A stretch of DNA of 64,000 nt from assembly GCF_015057185.1 (NCBI RefSeq), contig NZ_SVEV01000004.1:51752-115751 (forward strand), given 5' to 3'. Below are positions 1 to 7,438 of the stretch, piece after piece. The notes under the pieces are model-generated. The model was not told where the DNA came from, did no database searches, and saw nothing but the letters and a program-made list of their open reading frames with translations. Each line of letters opens with the position of its first letter. Position 1 is the stretch's first letter. The stretch comes from Pseudobutyrivibrio sp. (GTDB lineage: Bacteria > Bacillota > Clostridia > Lachnospirales > Lachnospiraceae). The translations under genes and the position numbers were made by a program.

Positions 1-1
1 T

Positions 2-490
2 ATTCGTCTTATCTCTTCAAATCTTCGTGATGCTGTTGAAAATAAGAAGTCAGGTCGAGAGGGAATGGCACTTGGCCAGTACATTGCTGGTATGGGCTTC
101 TCTAACGTAGGTCTTGGTATTGACCATGCTATGGCTCATACACTTTCTGCACATTATGACACACCACACGGTGTTGCTTGTGCTATGTTTCTTCCAATCT
201 CTATGGAATTCAATCGTGAGTATACTGGGGAGAGACTCCGCGAGGTTGCTAGAGCTATGGGAGTACAGGGCGTTGACAATATGTCTCAGGAAGAGTATCG
301 TGACGCAGCTATTGCAGCAGTCAAGAAACTCTCTGAGGATGTAGGAATTCCTAAGACACTTGATAAGATTAAGGAAGAAGATCTTGATACACTTGCTACA
401 GATGCTCTTAACGATGCATGCTACCCAGGTAACCCACGTGAGGCTACAAAGGAGCAGGTAATTGAGATGTTCCGTATGCTTATGGCATAA
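2..490 (+). CDS. fucO: Lactaldehyde reductase (FucO-type iron alcohol dehydrogenase), 3' part
   Basis: The reading frame is open from base 2, so the gene continues beyond the left edge; only about the last 162 residues are here. The protein is the C-terminal helical domain of a group III iron-dependent alcohol dehydrogenase. The segment DHAMAHTLSAHYDTPHG holds two histidines 14 residues apart, as for the metal ligands of E. coli FucO, and GNPREAT near the end is also FucO-like. FucO reduces L-lactaldehyde from fucose or rhamnose breakdown to 1,2-propanediol with NADH in the cytoplasm, and also accepts glycolaldehyde. The nearby rhamnosidases fit this role. The last 11 bases overlap the 3' end of the convergent lacI-type gene. 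Confidence 0.88.
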   Translation: MRLISSNLRDAVENKKSGREGMALGQYIAGMGFSNVGLGIDHAMAHTLSAHYDTPHGVACAMFLPISMEFNREYTGERLREVARAMGVQGVDNMSQEEYRDAAIAAVKKLSEDVGIPKTLDKIKEEDLDTLATDALNDACYPGNPREATKEQVIEMFRMLMA

Positions 491-1496
491 AATGAGATAA
501 TCTCTTTATCATTTTTGTACTAATCTCAATTTTTGATGAGTGATATACCTTAGTTTCAATTTGATCAATTAGTTGGCGTGCCGCGGTTTTTCCTATGAAA
601 AGTCGTGGCACGTCCATTGTTGTAAGAGATGGCTCGATGATTCGACCTTCGTTAATATTATCAAAACCAATAATTGAAATATCTTCAGGTATACGGTAGC
701 CACGTAGCTTAAATGCCTTTATAGCGCCAATGGCAATAATGTCATTATCAGCAAAATATGAGCGGGCAATATCGGCACCTTCATCAAGAATTTCAAGCAT
801 ATCTGCCATGGCGTCTTCTATTGATGGAGCTAGTTTATGGATAATAGAACGGGATTTTGACATTCCGTTCTCTTTTATTGCCTTAAAATATCCCTCTTGT
901 CTTGCGGCAAAGTTGTAGATAGGATAACTAGACTGTAGGTATCCTGGTTGGCTACCTGTGAGACTAATAAGATAATTAGTGGCAACGTAGCTGCCCTGAG
1001 AGTTGTTAATCAAAACACTATTGCAATCCAAAGAATCAAAATAGGTATCCAGCAAAGTAAGTGGAATACCTAGCTTTATAAATTTCTCACAAACTTCTTT
1101 TGTAATTTCTGTACCTACAAGGACAATTCCAATACAGTCATTTCCTCGAAGCTCAGCAAAACATTCATCTAAATCATCTGTTTTCTCATAGAACTGCATC
1201 AACCTGGTGTTTATTTTTTTCTTCTGACATTCTTCCTTAACTCCCTGATAGAGCTCTTCAAAAATAGGAGTGTAGCTCAAAATGGCATTGTGAGTTTTAT
1301 AGAAAATTACGTAAATGCTTCCGGTAATATCATTGTTTGTTTTGATTTTAGAAAAATCAAAACCTGCCTCCTCGGCAGCATGAATAATCATTTGTCTGGT
1401 CTCGGTGCTGACACCTGGTTTGTTATTGAGGGCCATGGATACAGCTGTTGCGCTGATATTAAGTTGTTTTGCCAGTTCCTTTGCTGTGATAGCCAT
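480..1496 (-). CDS. LacI-family transcriptional regulator
   Basis: 338 residues, the usual length for the family. Residues 1-50 form the LacI helix-turn-helix (KELAKQLNISATAVSMALNN, with the hinge-helix region after it). The rest is a periplasmic-binding-protein-like sugar sensor, with the late motif DISIIGFDN typical of the family. The ATG at 1496 has an AGGAGG-like site just upstream on the minus strand. It is transcribed away from the isomerase-transketolase-kinase operon, and two dyads lie in the shared intergenic region. By family precedent it represses that operon and itself until a sugar or sugar phosphate binds; the inducer is unknown. Confidence 0.9.
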   Translation of the reverse strand: MAITAKELAKQLNISATAVSMALNNKPGVSTETRQMIIHAAEEAGFDFSKIKTNNDITGSIYVIFYKTHNAILSYTPIFEELYQGVKEECQKKKINTRLMQFYEKTDDLDECFAELRGNDCIGIVLVGTEITKEVCEKFIKLGIPLTLLDTYFDSLDCNSVLINNSQGSYVATNYLISLTGSQPGYLQSSYPIYNFAARQEGYFKAIKENGMSKSRSIIHKLAPSIEDAMADMLEILDEGADIARSYFADNDIIAIGAIKAFKLRGYRIPEDISIIGFDNINEGRIIEPSLTTMDVPRLFIGKTAARQLIDQIETKVYHSSKIEISTKMIKRLSHFMP

Positions 1497-1525
1497 ATTC
1501 AGCCTCCTGAAAAATAAAGTAAAAA

Positions 1526-1577
1526 TAAAGTTATATTAACTTTACAAAATATAGAAATAAAGTTTACGTGACTTTAT
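1526..1577. promoter_or_regulatory. Two operator-like dyads between lacI-type gene and sugar operon
   Basis: A perfect 19-nt palindrome, TAAAGTTATATTAACTTTA, lies at 1526-1544. A second dyad has arms ATAAAGT (1557-1563) and ACTTTAT (1571-1577) around TTACGTG. Both share the AAAGT/ACTTT half-site, and their centres (1535 and 1567) are 32 bp apart, about three helical turns. Position and symmetry suggest paired operators for the divergent LacI regulator. The promoters themselves are not clear to me. Confidence 0.65.
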
Positions 1578-1633
1578 ATTAACAATTAAGAAGGAAATCG
1601 TAAAGGGGGTTATCCCAAAAAGGAGGAGAAGAA

Positions 1634-3037
1634 ATGGCAAAGATAAAACTTGGTTTTGCACCAACAAGAAGAAGTATTTTTAGTGCACCAGCAGCGGTAG
1701 AGTACGCAAATTATACCCGTGAAAAGTTAAAGAGCATGGGGGTTGAATTTGTTGACATTGATGATATTTCGGAGGATGGTCTATTACACAATGATGAGGA
1801 CCGCATAAAAATAGAGGCAAAGTTTAAAGCAGAAGGGGTTGATGGATTATTCTTCCCACATGGAAATTTCGGAACAGAGTATGAGGTTGCTCGTCTGGCA
1901 AAGAGCATGGATTTACCTGTTCTTATCTGGGGACCAAGAGATGAAAGACCAGATGAGAATGGTATCAGACTTCGTGATAGCCAGTGCGGAATTTTTGCAA
2001 CAGGAAAGGTCCTTAGAAGATTCAAAATTCCTTTTACATATTTAACAAATTGCAATTTAGAGGATGCTGCTTTTGAAGAGGGAATAAACAGATTCCTTAG
2101 AGTATGTAATGTAGTAAAGACCTTTAGAAACATTAGAATTCTTCAGATTGGACCACGTCCATTCGATTTCTGGTCAACAATGTGTAATGAAGGTGAGCTC
2201 CTTGAAAGATTCAATGTCCAGCTGGCACCTATTCCTCTTCCAGAGCTTACAGCAGAAATGAAGGCTGCAAAAGAGGAAGGAAAGAAGGTTGCAGAGACAA
2301 TTGCATATTGCAAGGAAAAATTCAATATACAGATAAATGATGAACAACTTGAAAATGTTGCAGCATTAAAGGTTGCAATGAAGAATTTAGCTGAAAAATA
2401 TGGCTGTAATGCAGGTGCTATTCAGTGTTGGAATGCTCTTCAGTCAGAAATTGGCATCATGCCATGTGCTGCAAACTCACTCTTAAATGAAGAAGGGTTT
2501 CCACTTGTATGTGAGACAGATATTCACGGTGCTATTACAGCACTTATGGTTGAGGCAGCAGGTATGGATGAGACTCGTTCATTCTTTGCAGATTGGACTG
2601 TAAGACATCCTGACAATGACAATGGAGAATTGCTACAGCACTGCGGACCATGGCCTATCTCATGCGCAAGCTGCAAGCCAACAATCGGATATCCTTTGGC
2701 TTTTGATCATCCAGGTGCAGTTGAGGCTGAGGCAAAGCATGGACTTCTCACGCTTGCCAGATTTGATGGTGATGATGGAAATTACTCTTTACTTCTTGGA
2801 AACGCAAAGGGTATTGATGGACCATACACAAAGGGAACATACCTTTGGGTAGAAGTAGAAAACTGGCCAAGACTTGAAGCTAAAATCGTAGAAGGTCCAT
2901 ACATTCATCACTGCGTCGGCATCCATCAAGACGTAGTACCTGTCCTCTACGAGGCATGCAAATACATAGGAGTTACTCCTGATTTATACGATGACGTAGA
3001 GCAGGACGTGCTAGACATGATTCACGGTATCAAATAA
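1634..3037 (+). CDS. L-fucose/L-arabinose isomerase-like protein
   Basis: 467 residues, cytoplasmic, with no signal peptide. The N-terminal half is Rossmann-like with FFPHGNFGTEYEVARL and LPVLIWGPRDE; the C-terminal half has CETDIHGAITALM and HHCVGIHQDVVP. This layout matches the fucose isomerase / arabinose isomerase superfamily, which interconverts aldoses and ketoses using a metal ion. CETD and the late histidines are plausible metal ligands. A GGAGGAG site lies 7 nt before the ATG. It is the first gene of an operon with split transketolase, an FGGY kinase and a nucleoside-hydrolase-like gene, so the ketose it makes is probably phosphorylated and then cleaved by transketolase. The sugar cannot be read from sequence. 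Confidence 0.75.
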   Translation: MAKIKLGFAPTRRSIFSAPAAVEYANYTREKLKSMGVEFVDIDDISEDGLLHNDEDRIKIEAKFKAEGVDGLFFPHGNFGTEYEVARLAKSMDLPVLIWGPRDERPDENGIRLRDSQCGIFATGKVLRRFKIPFTYLTNCNLEDAAFEEGINRFLRVCNVVKTFRNIRILQIGPRPFDFWSTMCNEGELLERFNVQLAPIPLPELTAEMKAAKEEGKKVAETIAYCKEKFNIQINDEQLENVAALKVAMKNLAEKYGCNAGAIQCWNALQSEIGIMPCAANSLLNEEGFPLVCETDIHGAITALMVEAAGMDETRSFFADWTVRHPDNDNGELLQHCGPWPISCASCKPTIGYPLAFDHPGAVEAEAKHGLLTLARFDGDDGNYSLLLGNAKGIDGPYTKGTYLWVEVENWPRLEAKIVEGPYIHHCVGIHQDVVPVLYEACKYIGVTPDLYDDVEQDVLDMIHGIK

Positions 3038-3048
3038 TTAATATATGA

Positions 3049-3133
3049 GCCAGTAGACATCAAGCTCTTAGATCTCTCAAGCGAAGCATGTTAGCTGAGC
3101 GGAGAGTCACTAAGGCTTGTAGTCGTAACTGGC
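3049..3133 (+). promoter_or_regulatory. Long imperfect intercistronic hairpin
   Basis: The gap between the isomerase gene and the transketolase N-terminal gene folds into an 85-nt interrupted stem. GCCAGT (3049-3054) pairs with ACTGGC (3128-3133), GAC (3056-3058) with GTC (3122-3124), CAAGC (3061-3065) with GCTTG (3115-3119), CTTA (3067-3070) with TAAG (3111-3114) and CTCTC (3074-3078) with GAGAG (3102-3106). It ends 15 nt before the next ATG, with the AGGAG ribosome site directly after it. No T-run follows, so it is unlikely to be a terminator; mRNA processing, stability or translational control is more plausible. Confidence 0.5.
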
Positions 3134-3148
3134 GGATTAGGAGTTAAT

Positions 3149-3988
3149 ATGAATTACAAAGATTTAAGCGTCAAAGCTATGGACCTGCGTAAGGTAGTGG
3201 TCGAAATGATTATGAAATCTGGTGGTGGTCACATAGGCGGAGATTTCTCTGTTATGGAGACACTGGTGGATTTGTATTTTAATCAAATGAATATTAGTCC
3301 TGAAAATAAGGATGATCCAAATCGTGATTATTTCATTATGAGTAAGGGACACTCTGTGGAGAGCTATTATGCTGTTTTAGCTGCAAAGGGATTTTTTGAT
3401 ACTGATGAGCTTATTAATACATTTTCACAGTTTGGGTCAAAATTCATTGGTCATCCAAATAATGAGATTGATGGTATTGAAATGAATTCTGGTTCACTTG
3501 GACATGGTCTTCCAGTAGCTGTTGGTATGGCTATTGCCTGCAAAAAGGATAATCGTCCAAGCAGAGTATATGTAGTTATGGGCGATGGTGAGGTAGCTGA
3601 GGGCTCAGTTTGGGAAGGCTTTATGGCAGCAGGTCACTATAAGCTAGATAACCTTGTGGCTGTTGTTGATAGAAATAAGCTTCAGATTTCTGGTACTACA
3701 GAGGATGTTATGACTCATGAGAATCTTCATGCTCAGATTGAAAGCTTTGGCTGGAATGTGATTGAAGCTAATGGAAATAGTATAGAAGAAATGGATAATG
3801 CCTTTAATCAGGCAAAGACAGTAAAAGGAATGCCAACTTGTATTATCGCAAATACGATAAAAGGCTTTGGCGGTGGCGAAGTAATGGAAAATAAAGCCAG
3901 CTGGCATCATCATGTTCCAAATGAAGAGGAATATAAATTAATTATGCAATCATTAGACGCAAGAAAGGAGGCAGTGGCAAATGAATAA
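3149..3988 (+). CDS. Transketolase, N-terminal (TPP-binding) subunit
   Basis: 279 residues, corresponding to the pyrophosphate-binding half of transketolase. Visible motifs are SGGGHIGGDFS near the start, IMSKGHS, NSGSLGHGLPVAVGMA, the TPP/Mg signature GDGEVAEGSVWE, and DRNKLQISG. Transketolase moves a two-carbon ketol unit between sugar phosphates using thiamine diphosphate. The stop overlaps the start of the C-terminal subunit by 8 nt, so the two chains are probably made by coupled translation and form one enzyme. Dedicated split transketolases inside sugar operons often serve an unusual ketose phosphate rather than the core pentose pathway. Confidence 0.9.
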   Translation: MNYKDLSVKAMDLRKVVVEMIMKSGGGHIGGDFSVMETLVDLYFNQMNISPENKDDPNRDYFIMSKGHSVESYYAVLAAKGFFDTDELINTFSQFGSKFIGHPNNEIDGIEMNSGSLGHGLPVAVGMAIACKKDNRPSRVYVVMGDGEVAEGSVWEGFMAAGHYKLDNLVAVVDRNKLQISGTTEDVMTHENLHAQIESFGWNVIEANGNSIEEMDNAFNQAKTVKGMPTCIIANTIKGFGGGEVMENKASWHHHVPNEEEYKLIMQSLDARKEAVANE

Positions 3989-4925
3989 GATTCCAAACAG
4001 ACAGGCTATTTGTGAGACATTAATGGCTCACGCAAAAAATGATAAGGACATTATTGCACTTTGTTCTGATTCAAGAGGCTCTGCTTCAATGACTCCTTTT
4101 TTTAATGAGTTTCCAGAGCAATCAGTAGAGGTAGGTATTGCAGAACAGAACTTGGTTGGTATAGCAGCAGGTATGGCTCATGTTGGTAAAAAGCCATATT
4201 GCTTCTCACCAGCATGCTTCATTTCAACACGTTCATATGAGCAGGCAAAGGTTGATGTTGCATATTCAAATACAAATGTAAAGCTTATAGGTATCAGTGG
4301 TGGTATTAGCTATGGCGAGCTTGGAATGAGTCATCACAGTGCTCAGGATATTGCAGCCATGTCAGCCATTCCAAATATGAGAGTATATCTGCCAAGTGAT
4401 AGATTCCAAACAGCAAAGTTGATAGAAAAGCTTTTAGAGGATGACAAACCAGCCTATGTAAGAGTTGGTAGAAACCCAGTGGAGGACATTTACTCAGAGG
4501 ATAACATTCCATTTGAGATGGACAAGGCTACTGTGCATAAATATGGTCAGAATAATGAGAAAAAGGTTGTTATTGTTGCCTGCGGTGAAATGGTACGTCC
4601 ATCAATTGAAGCTGCTAAGCTTTTACAGGAAAAAAACTATGCAGTTACTGTACTTGATATGTACTGTGTAAAACCATTCGATAGCAAAGCATTGATAAAT
4701 GCAGCAGCTGATGCAGAGCTTGTAGTGTCAGTTGAGGAGCATGCTCCATTTGGAGGTTTAGGCTCAGTTGTAGCAGGAGTAGTATCAGCAAACAAGCCAG
4801 TTAAGGTTATACAGCTGGCACTACCTGATGATCATGTAATCACAGGCAAATCAAAGGCTGTTTTTGACTACTATGGATTAAATGGAGAGGGTATCGCAAA
4901 TACGGTAATTAATAATTTGCACTAG
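3981..4925 (+). CDS. Transketolase, C-terminal subunit
   Basis: 314 residues, containing the pyrimidine-binding domain (VEVGIAEQNLVGIAAGMA, with the Glu that activates the thiamine ring) and the C-terminal transketolase domain (VTVLDMYCVKPFD, SVEEHAPFGGLGS). It pairs with the upstream N-terminal subunit, with which it overlaps by 8 nt; an AAGGAGG ribosome site lies inside that upstream gene. The FGGY kinase starts 9 nt after its stop. Operon context suggests the acceptor or donor is the product of that kinase. Confidence 0.9.
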   Translation: MNKIPNRQAICETLMAHAKNDKDIIALCSDSRGSASMTPFFNEFPEQSVEVGIAEQNLVGIAAGMAHVGKKPYCFSPACFISTRSYEQAKVDVAYSNTNVKLIGISGGISYGELGMSHHSAQDIAAMSAIPNMRVYLPSDRFQTAKLIEKLLEDDKPAYVRVGRNPVEDIYSEDNIPFEMDKATVHKYGQNNEKKVVIVACGEMVRPSIEAAKLLQEKNYAVTVLDMYCVKPFDSKALINAAADAELVVSVEEHAPFGGLGSVVAGVVSANKPVKVIQLALPDDHVITGKSKAVFDYYGLNGEGIANTVINNLH

Positions 4926-4934
4926 GACAATGTT

Positions 4935-6407
4935 ATGGAAAAAAATTATTTAATTAGTATTGATCAAAGTACACAAGGTACAAAGGCACTTTTATTTGAT
5001 AAAAATGGTACCCTTATGTGCAGAGCAGACGTGCCACACAAGCAAATTGTTAATGATTTAGGATGGGTTAGCCATAATCCAGAGGAAATCTATGAGAATG
5101 TGATAAAGGCAGTCAGAGGGGTTCTTGCAAAGGCAAATGTCAGCCCAGAAAAAATTTTAGGAATTGGAATCAGTAATCAGCGCGAAACCAGTGTTCTCTG
5201 GGATAAAAAAACTGGATTATCTCTTAATAATGCAATAGTTTGGCAGTGTGCCAGGGCAACAGAAATATGTGAGAGAGATGATGTAAAGACTTCCTCCCAA
5301 AAAGTATTTGAAAAGACCGGAATCAAACTCTCACCATATTTCCCTGCCAGCAAAATTGCATGGCTTATAGAAAATACTGAGGGAGCTAAGGAAAAGCAAA
5401 AGAGACATGGAATATGTCATGGAACAGTGGATAGCTATCTGGTATATCGCTTAACCAAGGGTGAAGTGTATGCAACAGATTATTCCAATGCCAGCCGCAC
5501 TCAGTTATTTAATATTTTTGAGTTGAAGTGGGATGAGGAAATATGCAAGCTATTTGGTATTAATCCTGAGGATATGCCAAAGGTTATGGACTCAAATGCG
5601 TGCTACGGATATACGGATTTTGAAGGCTTGTTTACAGAGCCAATACCTATTCAGTCAGTTTTAGGCGATAGTCATGGCGCACTATTTGGACAGGGCTGCA
5701 GAATGGCAGGCATGGCTAAGGCTACCTATGGTACAGGTTCATCAATCATGATGAATATTGGCGAAAATCCCCTTCTCAGTAAAAATGGTCTTGTTACATC
5801 TCTGGCATGGGGGATTGATGGCAAGGTTAACTATGTGCTAGAGGGCAATTTAAACTACACCGGAGCAGTAATCACATGGCTCAAGGATGATATGGAGCTC
5901 ATTGAAAGTGCTGCTGATACTGAAAGTCTTGCCATGGCAGCAAACAAAAATGATTCACTTTATTTGGTGCCAGCATTTACTGGACTTGGAGCACCATATT
6001 GGAATTCTCATGCTAAAGCAGCAATAGTTGGCATGGATAGAACAACTAAGAAAAAAGAACTGGTTCGTGCAGCCCTCGAGTGTATCGCATACCAAATAAC
6101 TGATATAATAAAAGCCATGGGTCAGGATGCAGGTGATGCTATATCAGAGCTTCGTGTTGACGGAGGCCCAACTAGAAATGGATATTTGATGCAGTTCCAA
6201 AGCGATATTTCAGGACTAAATGTTCAGGTCCCTAATCAGGAGGAGCTTTCTGGAATAGGAGCAGCCTACCTGGCAGGAATATCACTTGGCATGTGGTCCG
6301 ATGAAATTTTTTCAAAGATGAAACGCAACACCTACAGTCCAGTGATGGATGAAAGGCTTGCAAAAGATAAATATGCTGGTTGGAAGGCAGCAGTTGAGAA
6401 GGTTTAG
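4935..6407 (+). CDS. FGGY-family carbohydrate kinase
   Basis: 490 residues, the normal length of the family. The N-terminal ATPase motif is ISIDQSTQGTKALLFD. ISNQRETSVLWDKKTG and NAIVWQCARA resemble glycerol kinase, and the C-terminal motif DGGPTRNGYLMQFQSD is the FGGY adenine-binding region. It phosphorylates a polyol or ketose with ATP in the cytoplasm. Glycerol-kinase-like motifs alone would suggest GlpK, but the position after an isomerase and a split transketolase argues for a ketose (pentulose or deoxyketose) kinase. I leave the substrate open. Confidence 0.85.
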   Translation: MEKNYLISIDQSTQGTKALLFDKNGTLMCRADVPHKQIVNDLGWVSHNPEEIYENVIKAVRGVLAKANVSPEKILGIGISNQRETSVLWDKKTGLSLNNAIVWQCARATEICERDDVKTSSQKVFEKTGIKLSPYFPASKIAWLIENTEGAKEKQKRHGICHGTVDSYLVYRLTKGEVYATDYSNASRTQLFNIFELKWDEEICKLFGINPEDMPKVMDSNACYGYTDFEGLFTEPIPIQSVLGDSHGALFGQGCRMAGMAKATYGTGSSIMMNIGENPLLSKNGLVTSLAWGIDGKVNYVLEGNLNYTGAVITWLKDDMELIESAADTESLAMAANKNDSLYLVPAFTGLGAPYWNSHAKAAIVGMDRTTKKKELVRAALECIAYQITDIIKAMGQDAGDAISELRVDGGPTRNGYLMQFQSDISGLNVQVPNQEELSGIGAAYLAGISLGMWSDEIFSKMKRNTYSPVMDERLAKDKYAGWKAAVEKV

Positions 6408-6420
6408 ATAGGAGACAAAA

Positions 6421-7350
6421 ATGGGGAAACTAGCGTATACAGTTCCAGATTGTAAAAAGGTTAGATATATTATTCATACAGATTGTAAAAACGAGGCAGA
6501 TGATCAATATACAGTTGCACATTGTCTAATGACTCCGCTTTTGGATGTCAAGGGAATAATAGCAGCACATTTTGATAAGAGCTATGGCAGATATCCTGAT
6601 GGTGCCACAGCTCAGGCCAGCTATGAGGAGATTTTGAGAGTCCTTGAAGCTATGGATTTGATTGGAGAATATCCAGTAAAGTGTGGAGCACCAACAGCAA
6701 TGCCTGACGAACAAACCCCTATTGATTCTGATGGAGCCAGATTCATAATTGAAGAGGCAATGAAGGATGACCCAAGACCTTTGTTTATTGGTCTTCAGGG
6801 GGCAATCACTGATTTAGCCAGTGCAATTTTAATGGAGCCTAAAATATGTGACAGAATGACAGCAATATGGATAGGCGGTGGTGAGTATCCAAAGGGGGGA
6901 GAGGAGTTCAATCTTTCTCAGGATATTGCAGCAGCCAATGTAGTTATGAAATCTTCAATGCCACTTTGGCAGGTGCCTTCAAATATTTACAAGAATTTCG
7001 CAGTATCACTGGCTGAGCTCCAGTGTAAAGTAATGCCACATGGCAAGCTTGGTAAATACTTATTTGATGAGCTTACTGAGTTGAATGTTAATTTAGCTGA
7101 AATGCTCCCTGATTTTAATTGGCCTCACGGAGAGCTTTGGGGACTAGGTGATGAAGGTGTTGTGGCAGCACTTATGCATGAGGGACAGAGAACAGATTTA
7201 TATCATGAGATAAATGCACCAGAATTCGATTACGAGACCATGGAATACAAGCTAGATACAAATAATAGAAAGATTCGTGTATACGATAAAATGGATTATA
7301 GACTTACTCTTGAGGATTTATTTTGCAAGCTTGCAATATTTGCGCAGTAA
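6421..7350 (+). CDS. Inosine/uridine-preferring nucleoside-hydrolase-like protein
   Basis: 309 residues. The N-terminal motif HTDCKNEADDQYTVAHCL sits where nucleoside hydrolases have the calcium-binding DxDxxxDD motif, but one acidic position is changed. GLQGAITDLASAI and IWIGGGEYPKGGEEFNLSQDIAAANVV match the family core. Nucleoside hydrolases cleave N-glycosidic bonds of ribonucleosides. Its place as last gene of a sugar operon, 13 nt after the kinase, suggests it may act on a modified sugar conjugate instead of a nucleoside. A perfect dyad follows before the GH2 gene. Confidence 0.7.
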   Translation: MGKLAYTVPDCKKVRYIIHTDCKNEADDQYTVAHCLMTPLLDVKGIIAAHFDKSYGRYPDGATAQASYEEILRVLEAMDLIGEYPVKCGAPTAMPDEQTPIDSDGARFIIEEAMKDDPRPLFIGLQGAITDLASAILMEPKICDRMTAIWIGGGEYPKGGEEFNLSQDIAAANVVMKSSMPLWQVPSNIYKNFAVSLAELQCKVMPHGKLGKYLFDELTELNVNLAEMLPDFNWPHGELWGLGDEGVVAALMHEGQRTDLYHEINAPEFDYETMEYKLDTNNRKIRVYDKMDYRLTLEDLFCKLAIFAQ

Positions 7351-7352
7351 AT

Positions 7353-7379
7353 GTCGGAAAATGAACAATTTTGGTCGGA
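7353..7379. promoter_or_regulatory. GTCGGA direct repeat, 21-bp spacing
   Basis: GTCGGA occurs at 7353-7358 and again at 7374-7379, exactly 21 bp apart and in the same orientation, in otherwise AT-rich DNA directly after the nucleoside-hydrolase-like stop codon and upstream of the GH2 gene. Two-turn direct repeats are the usual site form for AraC-type regulators. A similar TGTCG repeat with the same spacing lies at 39839-39864 ahead of GH78. Confidence 0.4.
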
Positions 7380-7382
7380 CAC

Positions 7383-7414
7383 TTGGGATAATTGTAGTGA
7401 TACAATTATCCCAA
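7383..7414. promoter_or_regulatory. Perfect 14-bp inverted repeat upstream of GH2 gene
   Basis: TTGGGATAATTGTA (7383-7396) is followed by loop GTGA and the exact reverse complement (7401-7414). No T-run follows, so a standard terminator is unlikely. It ends 24 nt before the GH2 start codon and could be a protein operator or an mRNA hairpin that separates the upstream sugar operon from the GH2 gene. Confidence 0.6.
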
Positions 7415-7438
7415 TTCTTATATTAGGGGGATTATATC

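Noticed and set aside
4935..6407. Naming the FGGY kinase glycerol kinase
   Set aside because: Motifs resemble GlpK, but the operon context (isomerase, split transketolase) makes a ketose kinase more likely; the name would overstate the evidence.
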